64,000 nucleotides of DNA from Caldithrix abyssi DSM 13497 (GTDB lineage: Bacteria > Calditrichota > Calditrichia > Calditrichales > Calditrichaceae): positions 186,001 through 250,000 of the forward strand of contig NZ_CP018099.1 in the NCBI RefSeq assembly GCF_001886815.1. The letters run 5' to 3'. A program made the position numbers and the translations under genes. The notes under the pieces are model-generated. The model saw only the letters and a list, made by a program, of their open reading frames with translations, was not told where the DNA came from and searched no databases. Below, in pieces: positions 36,795 through 46,684 of this stretch (position 1 is its first letter; each line of letters begins with the position of its first letter).

Positions 36795-38624
36795 TTATTC
36801 TACAGTTACGCTTTTCGCCAGATTGCGCGGCTGATCCACATCGCAGCCACGCAGTACCGCAATATGGTAAGCCAGCAGCTGCAAGGGAATAACGCTCAAC
36901 AACGGCGTTAATGCCTTGCAGGTGTATGGAATATAAATAACATGATCCGCATGCTTTTCAATTTGTTCGTCGCCCTCATTGGCCACACAAATAACGCGCC
37001 CCTTGCGCGCCTTCACCTCCTGAATATTGCTGATTACTTTATCATAAATAGCATCCTGAGTGGCAATAAACACCACAGGCATGTTTTCATCGATTAAGGC
37101 AATGGGCCCGTGCTTCATCTCTGCCGCCGGGTAGCCCTCGGCATGGATGTAAGAGATCTCTTTTAGCTTTAATGCCCCCTCCAACGCAACGGGAAAGTTG
37201 TAGCCGCGGCCCAGGTATAAAAAGTTACGCTGCGAATAATAGGTTTCGGCCAGCTCTCTGATGTAATCATTTTGAGCGAGAATTTTTTCCACATTTGCAG
37301 GGATCTTTTGCAGGTCGTCGAGCATTTGCTTGCCCTGCACAACCGACATGTATTTTTTACGGGCAATCAGGATGGTTATCAAAACCAGCGCGGTAACCTG
37401 CGATGTAAAGGCCTTTGTACTGGCCACGCCGATTTCCGGTCCGGCGTGAATGTAAACGCCGGCGTGCGTTTCGCGGGCAATGGTGGAGCCCACCGCGTTA
37501 ACAATACCCAGCACCAGCGCGCCTTTATGTTTGCCTTCACGTAAAGCGGCCAGGGTATCGGCCGTTTCGCCCGATTGCGAGATGGCAATGATGATATCAT
37601 TTTCATTGATGATTGGATTTCGATAGCGGAACTCCGAAGCATACTCCACTTCTACGGGAATGCGGCAGAACTCTTCTAACAAGTATTCGCCGATCAAGCC
37701 GGCATGCCACGACGTGCCAGAAGCAACAATAATAATTCTGCCGGCATGCATCAACTTATCTTCCACTTCTGCCAGACCGCCCAGTTTTACCAGGCCTTCT
37801 TCACGCAAAATTCGACCGCGCATGGTGTCCATGATGGTTTTGGGTTGCTCAAAAATTTCTTTGAGCATGTAGTGTTCAAAACCCTGCTTTTCGATGTCGT
37901 CTAACTGAAGGGTAATTCGCTGCACCTGTTTTTCAACGACCTTATTCTGGATGGTCTTTGTAATGATGCCCTGACGCGTTAAAATGGCCATTTCGTCATC
38001 TTCCAGATAAAACACATTGCGCGTATGGGGAATCAGAGGCGTAACATCGGAAGCGACGAAATACTCGTCCTCGCCCACGCCAATCACGATGGGACTTCCC
38101 TTGCGCGCCACATAGATTTTATCCGGCTCGTCTTTATTGAGCACGGCAATGCCAAAGGTGCCTTCGATGCGTTGCAGCGCTTCGCGAAAGGCCTGTTCAA
38201 AATTGGTGCCGTCGTACAACTCCTCAATGAGGTGAGCGACAATTTCCGTGTCCGTATCCGACTTAAAAGAGTGGCCGGTTTTCTCCAACAATTGTTTAAG
38301 GACGGAGTAATTTTCGATAATCCCATTGTGGATCAAAACGATCTTCCCGCTGCAATCGGTGTGCGGATGCGCATTAATTTGATTGGGCTTTCCATGGGTT
38401 GCCCAGCGCGTGTGTCCAATGCCCACGGTGCCGGGCGGCGTTTTTTCTGCAATGGCCTCTTCCAGCTTGCGGATTTTACCAACCTCTTTTACGACAAACA
38501 TATCGCCATTGCTCAGGGTGGCAATGCCCGCGGAATCATATCCGCGGTATTCCAAACGCTTTAACCCGTTAATTAAAATCAGGGCGGCTTCCCTATTCCC
38601 CAGATATCCGACAATCCCGCACAT
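36795..38624 (-). CDS. glmS: Glutamine-fructose-6-phosphate aminotransferase (isomerizing)
   Basis: 609 residues, normal length. N-terminal glutaminase with the catalytic cysteine directly after Met (MCGIVGYLGNREAALIL) and RWATHGKPNQINAHPH; two SIS domains follow, with ASGTSWHAGLIGEYLLEE and SQSGETADTLAAL, ending in the strictly conserved DQPRNLAKSVTVE. It makes glucosamine-6-phosphate for peptidoglycan and LPS. Last gene of a minus-strand run starting at tsaE, 15 bases after guaA. Confidence 0.98.
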   Translation of the reverse strand: MCGIVGYLGNREAALILINGLKRLEYRGYDSAGIATLSNGDMFVVKEVGKIRKLEEAIAEKTPPGTVGIGHTRWATHGKPNQINAHPHTDCSGKIVLIHNGIIENYSVLKQLLEKTGHSFKSDTDTEIVAHLIEELYDGTNFEQAFREALQRIEGTFGIAVLNKDEPDKIYVARKGSPIVIGVGEDEYFVASDVTPLIPHTRNVFYLEDDEMAILTRQGIITKTIQNKVVEKQVQRITLQLDDIEKQGFEHYMLKEIFEQPKTIMDTMRGRILREEGLVKLGGLAEVEDKLMHAGRIIIVASGTSWHAGLIGEYLLEEFCRIPVEVEYASEFRYRNPIINENDIIIAISQSGETADTLAALREGKHKGALVLGIVNAVGSTIARETHAGVYIHAGPEIGVASTKAFTSQVTALVLITILIARKKYMSVVQGKQMLDDLQKIPANVEKILAQNDYIRELAETYYSQRNFLYLGRGYNFPVALEGALKLKEISYIHAEGYPAAEMKHGPIALIDENMPVVFIATQDAIYDKVISNIQEVKARKGRVICVANEGDEQIEKHADHVIYIPYTCKALTPLLSVIPLQLLAYHIAVLRGCDVDQPRNLAKSVTVE

Positions 38625-38639
38625 ATATTCTCCTCAACG

Positions 38640-40208
38640 TTATTCCCATTCAATGGTTGCCGGCGGTTTTGAGCTAATATCGTACACCACTCGATTAACC
38701 CCCGCAACCTCATTAATTATTCGGTTAGATATTTTTGCCAGCGCCTCATAAGGCATCCGATACCAGTCGGCGGTCATCCCGTCGCTGCTGGTAACGGCGC
38801 GCAAGGCAATAACATGATCATACGTTCTTTGATCGCCCATCACACCAACTGTACGCACGGGCAGCAATACGGCAAAAGCCTGCCAGATGGCATTGTATAT
38901 TTTAAAGGTGTTTAGTTCTTCAATATAAATGGCATCGGCCTTTTGTAATAACTCGACACGTTCTGGCGTAACTTCACCCAAAATTCGGACGGCCAGGCCG
39001 GGCCCCGGAAAGGGATGGCGTTCAATGATCAGATCGGGGATGCCAAGCTCCCGCCCCACCTGACGCACTTCGTCTTTAAACAGTTCGCGCAAAGGTTCCA
39101 AAAGCTCAAAGTCGAACGTATCCGGTAAACCGCCCACATTGTGATGAGATTTTATGGTAGCCGAAGGGCCTTTAAAAGAAACGCTTTCAATCACATCCGG
39201 ATACAGCGTACCCTGCGCTAAAAAATGAAATTTGCCCAATTTTTTGGCTTCTTCTTCAAACACGCGGATAAATTCTTCGCCGATGATTTTCCTTTTTTCT
39301 TCCGGATCCACAACGCCCTTCAACCGATTCAAAAATCTTTCCCGGGCATCGACGACGGTTAGATTGATTTTAAAGTGTTTGCGAAAAACGGTTTCCACCT
39401 CTTCCGCTTCACGGTAGCGCAGCAGGCCGGTATCCACAAATACGCAGTGCAATTGATCGCCAATGGCTTTATGAATGAGCACGGCCGCCACACTGGAATC
39501 GACCCCGCCGCTCAAGCCGCATAAAACGCGTTTATTGCCCACTTTGTTTTTAATGGTTTCCAGGCTCTCTTTGATAAAAGACTGCGTGGTCCAGTCGCCG
39601 GCGCAACCGCAAACCTCAAACACAAAATTTTTTAGAATTTGCCGGCCGTAGCGTGTGTGCTGCACCTCCGGATGGAATTGCAAACCAAACAGGGGCTTGC
39701 TTTTATGGGCAATGGCCGCGTAAGGAGAGTTGTCTGTCTGGCCAATTACTTCAAAAGCGCGCCCTAACTTCAACACTTTATCTCCGTGACTCATCCAGAC
39801 CGGACTTAAATCCGGAACATCTTTAAACAATGGGCTGCGGCCAAGCAGTTTTAGCTCGGCCAAACCGTATTCTTTTTTTTCTGCGCCAGAAACTTCGCCG
39901 CCGGCCAGATAGGTAATCAATTGTAAACCGTAACAAATGCCCAGAACAGGCAGCCCCAATTCCAACAATTGGCTTTCAATTTTTGGCGCATCCTTTTCGT
40001 AAACCGAAGAAGGCCCTCCTGAAAATATCAAACCTTTAATATTTTTATCTTTCAAAAAAGTTTTATCAACGTTGTAGGGATGAATTTCGCAGTAAACGCC
40101 GAACTCGCGAATGCGGCGTGCAATAAGCTGGGTGTATTGGGAGCCAAAGTCAAAGATGATGATGGTTTCGTGCGGAAAGTTTGCTGTTAGTCCATTTTGA
40201 TGTTCCAT
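38640..40208 (-). CDS. guaA: GMP synthase (glutamine-hydrolysing)
   Basis: 522 residues. Class I glutamine amidotransferase domain first ([17 protein letters not shown]; nucleophile in [21 protein letters not shown]), then the ATP pyrophosphatase P-loop [15 protein letters not shown] and the C-terminal dimerisation domain ending TIEWE. It converts XMP to GMP. Its start overlaps the surE 3' end by 22 bases, indicating coupled translation. Confidence 0.98.
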   Translation of the reverse strand: MEHQNGLTANFPHETIIIFDFGSQYTQLIARRIREFGVYCEIHPYNVDKTFLKDKNIKGLIFSGGPSSVYEKDAPKIESQLLELGLPVLGICYGLQLITYLAGGEVSGAEKKEYGLAELKLLGRSPLFKDVPDLSPVWMSHGDKVLKLGRAFEVIGQTDNSPYAAIAHKSKPLFGLQFHPEVQHTRYGRQILKNFVFEVCGCAGDWTTQSFIKESLETIKNKVGNKRVLCGLSGGVDSSVAAVLIHKAIGDQLHCVFVDTGLLRYREAEEVETVFRKHFKINLTVVDARERFLNRLKGVVDPEEKRKIIGEEFIRVFEEEAKKLGKFHFLAQGTLYPDVIESVSFKGPSATIKSHHNVGGLPDTFDFELLEPLRELFKDEVRQVGRELGIPDLIIERHPFPGPGLAVRILGEVTPERVELLQKADAIYIEELNTFKIYNAIWQAFAVLLPVRTVGVMGDQRTYDHVIALRAVTSSDGMTADWYRMPYEALAKISNRIINEVAGVNRVVYDISSKPPATIEWE

Positions 40209-40957
40209 TTCTTAAGTTCCTCTAAAAAAGAATAATTGGTTAAATCATACTGAATTGGCGTGATCGAAACCTTGTTTTGCATCACAACCAGGTCATCCAC
40301 ATCATTTCCGTTGTCCAGAATCATCCGTTTGCCGGTTAGCCAGTAATACACGCGATTATTGGGGTCTATTCGTTTATCGAAGGCTTCTTCGTAGCGTCCT
40401 TTACCCTGACGTGTGATTACGATCTCTTCTATCTCTTCTTCGGGCACCGCAGGCACATTTACGTTTAGCACCGTACGCTCCGGAAGCCCGCGCTCCAGCA
40501 CCATGCCGGCCAGCTTTCTGGAAAACCTGGCGGCAAAGGAAAATTCCTGCCTGGTAAAGGAGGCAATGGAAACGGCAATTGCGGGAATGCCCATGATGGC
40601 CGCTTCGGCCGCGGCAGACACCGTTCCCGAATAAATCACATTGGTGGCGGTATTGGGTCCCTGATTAATGCCGCTGATGACCAGATCGGGCTTGCGCGGC
40701 AGAATACACTTACAGCCCAGTTTAACACAGTCGGCCGGCGTGCCGTTAACCGCGTAACCGAAAAAATCGTTATCGCGCTCAATTTCCGTTACGCGCAAAG
40801 GATCGGAAAGGGTGATGGCGTGACCGACAGCGCTCTTTTCAACCAGCGGAGCAACCACATAAAGATCGCCCGCCCCTTCCAGCGCCTTTTTCAGGCTGTA
40901 AATTCCGGGAGCGTAAATACCATCATCGTTGGTAACTAAGATTAACGGTTTTTTCAT
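40187..40957 (-). CDS. surE: 5'/3'-nucleotidase SurE
   Basis: 256 residues. Metal site at the start ([20 protein letters not shown]), [12 protein letters not shown], and the metal/phosphate motif [20 protein letters not shown] are diagnostic. SurE dephosphorylates nucleoside monophosphates and is linked with stress survival. Follows accD by nine bases. Confidence 0.97.
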   Translation of the reverse strand: MKKPLILVTNDDGIYAPGIYSLKKALEGAGDLYVVAPLVEKSAVGHAITLSDPLRVTEIERDNDFFGYAVNGTPADCVKLGCKCILPRKPDLVISGINQGPNTATNVIYSGTVSAAAEAAIMGIPAIAVSIASFTRQEFSFAARFSRKLAGMVLERGLPERTVLNVNVPAVPEEEIEEIVITRQGKGRYEEAFDKRIDPNNRVYYWLTGKRMILDNGNDVDDLVVMQNKVSITPIQYDLTNYSFLEELKKWNIKMD

Positions 40958-40966
40958 GTTGTTTAA

Positions 40967-41818
40967 TTAATGTGGATTTTGATGCGCGAAAAAATCAAGG
41001 ATCCTCGCAATTCTCTGTTTTAATTGATGGCGGTGTACGATCAAATCCAGAAAACCATGCTCCATAACGAACTCGGAACGCTGAAACCCCGGCGGCAGGT
41101 CCTGGCCGATGGTTTGCTTGATGACGCGCGGTCCGGCAAAACCTATTAAGGCTCCCGGCTCGGCCAGAATAATATCGCCTAACATGGCATAACTGGCGGT
41201 CGTACCGCCTGTGGTCGGATTGGTTAAAATGGAAATATAGGGAATCTTGTTTTCGGCCAGGAGCGCTAATTTGGCGCTGGTTTTAGCCATTTGCATCAAA
41301 CTAAAAATGCCTTCGTGCATACGCGCTCCGCCGGAAGAGGAGAGTATTAGTAGCGGTTGTTTTAATTCCAGCGACCGGTCAATGGCCCGCGCCACTTTCT
41401 CTCCTACAACCGAGCCCATGCTGCCGCCTAAAAATTTAAAATCCATGATGGCCGCCACCACATCGTGCTGTTCCAGCTTCCCTGTGCCCGTTACAACGGC
41501 TTCGTTCATGCCGGTCTTTTTAACAGTGGCCCTGTACTTTTCGATATAAGGTTTTGAGTCGGTAAATTGTAAAGGATCGTCGCTCATAAGATGCGCGTTA
41601 AATTCCTCAAACGTGCCCTCATTAAACAAAATGGCGATGTAATCTTTGCTCCCGATGCGAAAATGGTAATCGCACTTGGGGCACACGTACAGTTTCTTTT
41701 CCAGCTCTTTTTTGTAAATGATTTCGCCGCAATTATCGCATTTAACCCACAAGCCGTCCGGCAATTCTTTTTTTGCTCCGGGCGTTAAGGTCTGTTTTTT
41801 TCTTTTAAACCAATCCAT
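40967..41818 (-). CDS. accD: Acetyl-CoA carboxylase carboxyltransferase, beta subunit
   Basis: 283 residues from ATG 41818 (GAGG nine bases upstream); a TTG two codons earlier is possible. The four-cysteine zinc ribbon is complete: KCDNCGEIIYKKELEKK then YVCPKCDYHF. Carboxyltransferase motifs SSSGGARMHEGIFSLMQMAK and TNPTTGGTTASYAMLGD follow. With AccA it transfers CO2 from biotin to acetyl-CoA for fatty-acid synthesis; accA is not in the window. Confidence 0.97.
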   Translation of the reverse strand: MDWFKRKKQTLTPGAKKELPDGLWVKCDNCGEIIYKKELEKKLYVCPKCDYHFRIGSKDYIAILFNEGTFEEFNAHLMSDDPLQFTDSKPYIEKYRATVKKTGMNEAVVTGTGKLEQHDVVAAIMDFKFLGGSMGSVVGEKVARAIDRSLELKQPLLILSSSGGARMHEGIFSLMQMAKTSAKLALLAENKIPYISILTNPTTGGTTASYAMLGDIILAEPGALIGFAGPRVIKQTIGQDLPPGFQRSEFVMEHGFLDLIVHRHQLKQRIARILDFFAHQNPH

Positions 41819-41877
41819 AGTCAAAACCTCAATTGTAAGTTTTGTTGAATTAAATAATGTGCGTTAAATGTACATTA

Positions 41878-42324
41878 TTATTTATTATTTCTCAAATCTT
41901 TAACCATCACCAGCGCGTCTTCTCCGTCCCGATAGTATTTTTTACGTATTTGCATGGTGCGAAAACCAAACGATTGGTAGAGCCTGATGGCCGCTTCGTT
42001 TGTTCGACGCACTTCCAGAAAAGCAAAACGCGCATCGCCAAACTCTTTTAGAACGTAACGCATGAATTGTTTTCCCAGCCCCCGCTGACGAAATTCTGGA
42101 TGAATGGCGAAGTTGGCAATGTGCATCTCGTCGGCATAACGCCAGATCACCGCATAGCCGACAATCTGTCCGTTTATTTCCATTACCAGCGGAAAGGAAT
42201 AATCATTGCTCACAATTTCGCTGACAAAACTCTCTTCGCTCCAGGCGTCGATAAATATCTGGCGTTCCAATTCGACAATGGTGGCCAGGTCCTGAATCCT
42301 CATTTCACGAATCTTCAGATTCAT
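41878..42324 (-). CDS. rimI: Ribosomal-protein-alanine N-acetyltransferase-like GNAT
   Basis: 148 residues with the GNAT acetyl-CoA loop HPEFRQRGLGKQFMRYVL and the RimI end LEVRRTNEAAIRLYQSFGF. Acetylates a protein N-terminus (S18 in E. coli). Its start overlaps the tsaB stop by four bases; the tsaE-tsaB-rimI order is a very common bacterial arrangement, which supports the name. Confidence 0.93.
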   Translation of the reverse strand: MNLKIREMRIQDLATIVELERQIFIDAWSEESFVSEIVSNDYSFPLVMEINGQIVGYAVIWRYADEMHIANFAIHPEFRQRGLGKQFMRYVLKEFGDARFAFLEVRRTNEAAIRLYQSFGFRTMQIRKKYYRDGEDALVMVKDLRNNK

Positions 42325-43013
42325 TGCACTCCGGCAAAAGGTCTGATGTACAGAGGCTCAATTTTTTTCAGATCGTCGGCGCCGTATTTTTTGAACTTGG
42401 CGTGGCCCAAATTGGCGATCAAGCGCGCCAGATATTCGCCTTTGTAATGAACGGTTACGCCCTTTAATTTAAGCTTTTGTAAAATTTCGGCGTCCAGCTC
42501 GTGGAAAAACGGTTTTACCAGCACGGCGCCAGATTGCAAAACTTCGGGCAATCTTTGACGCAAAACGATATCGTGCTCCACGATTTCCGGATAGCCTTCC
42601 GGCGAAAATTCCAGCTTTGCCAGATACACCTCTTCGCGCCGGGCGTCAATCATGGTGTACAACTGTTCGCGCGGTCGCCGTACCTGTTTGGCCAGCACCT
42701 GATGGTTAGAGATGCCTACAATGGGCAGTCGGTTGGCAAAACAAAATCCCTGCGCAAAGCTCAGACCGATGCGCAACCCGGTAAAAGAACCCGGCCCCAC
42801 CGAAACCGCAACCAGTTCAATCTTTTTCTCAAAACCCAAATTTTCTGAAATCGTCTGTTCAACAAAGCGCAGCGCATTTTCCACCACCGAAGCCAATAAA
42901 GTGGCGTGCTGCATGGGCAGCTCCAGGTTAGATTCCAGAATGGTTTGTTTTTTTTCGGCATCCCAGAGGGCAACGCTACAAACAATATCCGACGTTTCAA
43001 TAGCTAAAATCAT
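42321..43013 (-). CDS. tsaB: tRNA threonylcarbamoyladenosine biosynthesis protein TsaB
   Basis: 230 residues. ASKHA-fold start MILAIETSDIVCSVALWD, and SVGPGSFTGLRIGLSFAQGF is diagnostic. TsaB is the non-catalytic partner of TsaD in making t6A37 in ANN-decoding tRNAs. Two bases separate it from tsaE. Confidence 0.96.
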   Translation of the reverse strand: MILAIETSDIVCSVALWDAEKKQTILESNLELPMQHATLLASVVENALRFVEQTISENLGFEKKIELVAVSVGPGSFTGLRIGLSFAQGFCFANRLPIVGISNHQVLAKQVRRPREQLYTMIDARREEVYLAKLEFSPEGYPEIVEHDIVLRQRLPEVLQSGAVLVKPFFHELDAEILQKLKLKGVTVHYKGEYLARLIANLGHAKFKKYGADDLKKIEPLYIRPFAGVQ

Positions 43014-43015
43014 TG

Positions 43016-43444
43016 TTAATCCCGATCCAATCTGTTTACTTCCGTTAATTCAAATACGCGATGCTCGCCTTCGAACCGAATGCAAATTTTGTAAAAACGC
43101 TGTAAGTGATTTTCTATTAACTGCGGCCATTCGATAAACGTAATGGCCCCCTGACTTAGCATCTCTTCCCAGCCCAGTTGATCCAGTTCGCTTTCATTGT
43201 GTAGGCGGTAAAAATCAAAATGATTCACCGGCTGCGGCCCCTGGTAGTGGTGTATGATGGGAAACGACGGGCTGGAGGCCGAATCTACGGTATTAATCAA
43301 CCGACAAAAGGCTTTCACTAAAAACGTCTTACCACTGCCCAGATCGCCTTCCAGCAAAACGACGTCATTGGGCTTTAAAATTTGCGTTAAATAGCGGGCC
43401 ACTTCTATGGTATCCTGTTCGCTTTTGGCTACAAATCGCTTCAA
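43016..43444 (-). CDS. tsaE: tRNA threonylcarbamoyladenosine biosynthesis ATPase TsaE
   Basis: 142 residues. Walker A in LLEGDLGSGKTFLVKAF, SSPSFPIIHHYQG (switch-like), and HFDFYRLHNESELDQLGWEE are typical. TsaE is the ATPase that powers the TsaBD cycle. It is the first gene of the minus-strand run that ends with glmS. Confidence 0.96.
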   Translation of the reverse strand: MKRFVAKSEQDTIEVARYLTQILKPNDVVLLEGDLGSGKTFLVKAFCRLINTVDSASSPSFPIIHHYQGPQPVNHFDFYRLHNESELDQLGWEEMLSQGAITFIEWPQLIENHLQRFYKICIRFEGEHRVFELTEVNRLDRD

Positions 43445-43820
43445 TCCTGTTCCTCTTTTTTTAATGAAAAAGTTCTATCAAATTAACGGTAAACGGCCAA
43501 AAAAACAAGATTTTCAATTTTTAAAAAGGTTGTAGTAACATGTTTGATAATTCTGTTTGACATACTTCTTGTAATAGATGTATCCCGCGCATGGCGGAAT
43601 GCGAAAAGCTACGCATTACTCAAATGTGCTTATATTTTCATGGCCTACTTTGCGCGTTTTGTGGCTGTGCTTCTCTTGGTTCCTTTTTCTGTAAAAATCT
43701 TTGTAAAAAAAGCATCGATTTTTATTTTTTTTCTTTATTTTGAAAATGTTTTTTCTTATCTTATTTCATCCTGTTAAATCAAACTATCTCTTGCATTCTT
43801 TTATTTGAAAGGAGGAAAAT
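43445..43820. other. Divergent gap between tsaE and ssb
   Basis: 376 bases that must hold promoters for both directions. A palindromic repeat scrap (TATCCCGCGCATGGCGGAAT) lies at 43578-43597. TTGACA at 43556-43561 is a candidate -35 but no matching -10 at correct spacing is evident. The hydrophobic frame 43544-43777 is probably chance. Confidence 0.45.
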
Positions 43821-44279
43821 ATGTCGCGTGGAACAGTCAACAAAGTTATTTTAGTAGGTCGGGTCGGTCGAGACGCCGAGCTACGGTACACGCCCAGCGG
43901 CGCTTCGGTAGCCAGTTTTTCTCTGGCAACCAATTTCCGTTCAAAAGATGCAGATGGAAACTGGCAGGAAAACACCGAATGGCACAACATCAGCGCCTTT
44001 GGCACGCTGGCCGATTTTGCCGGTCAATACATCAAAAAGGGTCGATTGCTGTACGTGGAAGGTCGTTTGCAAACACGCTCCTGGGAAGATCAAAACAATG
44101 TAAAACATTATCGTACCGAAATTATTGCCAACTCCATTCAATTGTTAGGCCCCAAACCGGAAGAAAGCGCCGAACCCATTGTTAATGACACCGCTTCTCA
44201 GGCTGCCGCTCCCAACAACACCGTTGAAGAGCCGCCTGTTGACAGCGCGCCTAAGGATGAAGAAGATTTGCCGTTCTAA
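43821..44279 (+). CDS. ssb: Single-stranded DNA-binding protein
   Basis: 152 residues with AAAGGAGGAAAAT before the ATG. OB fold: SRGTVNKVILVGRVGRDAEL, TEWHNISAFGTLADFAGQYI, KKGRLLYVEGRLQTRSWEDQ. A flexible linker (about 112-143) leads to the acidic tip DEEDLPF that recruits partner proteins. Normal length. Confidence 0.97.
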   Translation: MSRGTVNKVILVGRVGRDAELRYTPSGASVASFSLATNFRSKDADGNWQENTEWHNISAFGTLADFAGQYIKKGRLLYVEGRLQTRSWEDQNNVKHYRTEIIANSIQLLGPKPEESAEPIVNDTASQAAAPNNTVEEPPVDSAPKDEEDLPF

Positions 44280-44310
44280 ATAAAACGTCCTCCTTTCTGC
44301 GGAGAAGTAC

Positions 44311-44334
44311 AAGGCATAGGAGGTGCCTTTTTTT
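44311..44334 (+). terminator. Rho-independent terminator after ssb
   Basis: AAGGCA and TGCCTT pair around TAGGAGG, followed by seven T. It is 32 bases after the ssb stop. Confidence 0.8.
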
Positions 44335-44522
44335 GAAATACTTTCCGCAAAATATCTGTACCGCCAAAATGGTTGAATGGTGGTAATAGTTTAAGAGTGT
44401 AAGAGTATAAGAGTGTAAGGGCGGCGGGCTGCCCTAACAAATTCAACTTTATGGGTTAATGGTCAGCAGGGAAATCTCCATTAACGTTGGAAATAAGCTG
44501 CCATGCTAAACTTCCCCCTCTG

Positions 44523-44659
44523 CCAGACTTTTAGTCTGGGAGAGCAGCCTAAAAGCAACAATTTGAGATATGGCGGGAAGACCTTCATATCCCCACAATA
44601 AAGGCATACAATAGTATGACCTTCGATAATAAGAGGGCAAAAAAGGCTTCCCGTCATAT
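44523..44659. repeat. Palindromes in the ssb-trmJ gap
   Basis: CCAGACT-TTT-AGTCTGG (44523-44539) and a wider inverted repeat, ATATGGCGGGAAG (44568-44580) against CTTCCCGTCATAT (44647-44659, one mismatch), enclosing a weaker inner pair AAGGCATAC / GTATGACCTT. They could form cruciforms or an RNA structure next to the DnaA boxes. Confidence 0.65.
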
Positions 44660-44765
44660 TTTATTTACCTTAGTTCTGATTAAGTAAGATAAGAGCTGTT
44701 AAAATACAGACTCTCGAATATCAGGGTAGAACAAGGTAAAATATCTCAAAAAATAGATGAAAAAG

Positions 44766-44838
44766 TTATCCACAATAATTAACATATTAAAAAGAAAGGA
44801 GTTAGGTGTGTAGAAAATGAGTTATCCACATATCCACA
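44766..44838 (+). promoter_or_regulatory. Cluster of three DnaA-box sequences
   Basis: Two exact TTATCCACA boxes (44766-44774 and 44822-44830) and a one-mismatch ATATCCACA (44830-44838), all in the same orientation, followed by the AT-rich ATTATTAAAATATTTG. They lie in a 787-base gap between convergent genes, where no promoter is needed, and next to ssb. The rest of 44340-45066 holds short scraps of the dispersed repeat (44366-44430, 44920-45000). A replication origin or a DnaA-titration site are the candidate roles. Confidence 0.55.
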
Positions 44839-45066
44839 CCCTCTACAATTATTAAAATATTTGACTATAATAAATCAGGGGGGAGGGCAATTATGGTGAA
44901 CAAAAAACTATTTTCAATTTAAAACATTCTTTGCCCATTTTGTAACCTCTCTGGTTGCATTAATCTCTACGGAAATGTTTTTGGTGGTAGCTTCGCTGCC
45001 TTGGTTGAAAGAAAGATGCCATACCTTACAAAGATCGCCTGCCGGACGTGATGCAATAATAGATAT

Positions 45067-45858
45067 CTAATAGATTTTGCGTTTTGGTTTATTGCCGCTC
45101 TCTTTTTCAAGGTCTTTAATGCGCGTTTCAAAAATTTGCAACAATTTATGCAGCAGGCGCACATCACGTTGTTCGGCCATGGAGCGGCCGATTAAGCGCC
45201 GGAAACGTGTTACAAAGTTATCGATGCCGTCGCGCGGCACAAATTGCACCAGGTCAATGGCCTGCGCCAGATGCTCGTAAAACTTTTCCAGTTCATACTG
45301 TGAGGCCAGTTCATACTCGTAATGCAGGTCTGTTTTTTGTACTTGCTGGAAAAAGGTGTAAGCGTAAATCATCACCGCCTGGGAAAGATTTAATGCCGGA
45401 TTTTGTGTTGCCGTTGGAATGGTGGAATGCAGCTGGCATTTTAAAATTTCTTCGTTGGTTAAACCGCTACTTTCCCGGCCAAAAACAATGGCTACAGGAT
45501 GCTGCATGGCGGCCGTCAACAAGCGTTCCGCAATCTGTTCCGGAGAGAAAAAGGGGAATTTAAAATGCCGTTTGCGCATGGTGGTTGCCACCGTCAACCG
45601 CATGTCCTTAATGGATTGTTCAAAGTCCGGAAAGATGGCCGCATTGTGTACAATATCTAGGGAGCGATGGGCCATCATTTTGACCTCGTCGTTGTTTAAA
45701 TCGCATGGATTAACCAGAATCAACTTTTCGAAGCCCATGGTTTTAAGAGCGCGAGCCACAGAGCCTACATTGCCCGGCGACTCCGGCTCAACCAGAATAA
45801 AATGCAGGTTTTGGCGAATGATTTTAAACTTTTCGTTCAAAGGAATGCGCAAGGTCAT
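45067..45858 (-). CDS. SpoU/TrmH-superfamily tRNA/rRNA 2'-O-methyltransferase (TrmJ-like)
   Basis: 263 residues. The SPOUT motifs are FILVEPESPGNVGSVARALK (motif 1), AIVFGRESSGLTNEEI (motif 2) and IPTATQNPALNLSQAVMIYA (motif 3), the last forming the deep-knot SAM site. The arrangement with an extended C-terminal helical tail fits TrmJ, which methylates position 32 of some tRNAs. Ends in a basic tail (KPKRKIY). It starts four bases after the sfsA stop, so the two are one operon. Confidence 0.9.
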   Translation of the reverse strand: MTLRIPLNEKFKIIRQNLHFILVEPESPGNVGSVARALKTMGFEKLILVNPCDLNNDEVKMMAHRSLDIVHNAAIFPDFEQSIKDMRLTVATTMRKRHFKFPFFSPEQIAERLLTAAMQHPVAIVFGRESSGLTNEEILKCQLHSTIPTATQNPALNLSQAVMIYAYTFFQQVQKTDLHYEYELASQYELEKFYEHLAQAIDLVQFVPRDGIDNFVTRFRRLIGRSMAEQRDVRLLHKLLQIFETRIKDLEKESGNKPKRKIY

Positions 45859-45861
45859 CTT

Positions 45862-46563
45862 TTACTCCAGTTCAAAATCTATTTTTTGCGTGACTTTTAT
45901 CTCCGTGGGCGAAACGTCGGCCAAATATGGCAGGATTTCCACGCCCTTTTGGTAAACTTCGCGCAGCAGGCGGCCGTATTGCGGATCGATGTGATCGGCC
46001 GGTTTAAAAATGCTGCCATCGTTCCGTTGAAGCAGAAAAAGCATGACGGCGCGGTGGCCGTTTTTGACCATTTCCGCCAGTTCGTTTAAATGTTTTTGGC
46101 CGCGCGTGGTAACGGCATCCGGAAAGTAATAGTATCCGTCCTCTTCCACCAGGGTCACGTTCTTGATTTCCACAAAACATTGCTGGCCGTCTTTAGCCAG
46201 CCACAAATCGACGCGACTGTTCTGTCCGTATTTAACTTCCGTACGCCATTCCGTGTAGCCCTGCAGCTCCTTAATGACGCCTTCCTTTACGCCCTCCACG
46301 GCGACTTTGTTAGCTAAAATGGTGTTAATGCCAATCCAGCACCTGCCGTTGTGCACCATCTCCCAGGTGTATTTGAGTTTGCGCTTAGGATTGTTTGATT
46401 CGCTAAGACGTACCTCCCAGCCTGGCCGATCGCAGGTTTTCATGCTGCCCGAATTGGGGCAATGCGCGGTGACCACCGTTCCGTCTTTGAGTTCGATATC
46501 GGCCAGAAATCGTTTGTAACGGCGTAGCAATTTCCCGGCAATCAGCGGTTGTTCGAATTTCAT
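45862..46563 (-). CDS. sfsA: SfsA-family nuclease-like protein
   Basis: 233 residues from ATG 46563; an ATG five codons upstream is an alternative and neither has a strong ribosome site. Family marks: FLADIELKDGTVVTAHCPNS, GSMKTCDRPGWEVRLSES, and the PD-(D/E)XK-like region SRVDLWLAKDGQQCFVEIKN. SfsA was named for sugar-fermentation stimulation; binding and cleavage of nucleic acid are reported but the role is unclear. Confidence 0.93.
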   Translation of the reverse strand: MKFEQPLIAGKLLRRYKRFLADIELKDGTVVTAHCPNSGSMKTCDRPGWEVRLSESNNPKRKLKYTWEMVHNGRCWIGINTILANKVAVEGVKEGVIKELQGYTEWRTEVKYGQNSRVDLWLAKDGQQCFVEIKNVTLVEEDGYYYFPDAVTTRGQKHLNELAEMVKNGHRAVMLFLLQRNDGSIFKPADHIDPQYGRLLREVYQKGVEILPYLADVSPTEIKVTQKIDFELE

Positions 46564-46684
46564 GTTTCGTTCTCGCATTAATTTAAAGTGTGGAATTTAA
46601 GGATTTTGCGGCAATTAGCCAAAATAAGAGATGAGTAACGACCAATTAAAAGCGGATTGCTTTACGCCTTTCATTTTGTAGATA

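Noticed and set aside
43544-43777. 77-codon hydrophobic ORF before ssb
   Set aside because: Contains a dispersed-repeat scrap, has no ribosome site, and its hydrophobicity comes from T-rich promoter-type DNA.
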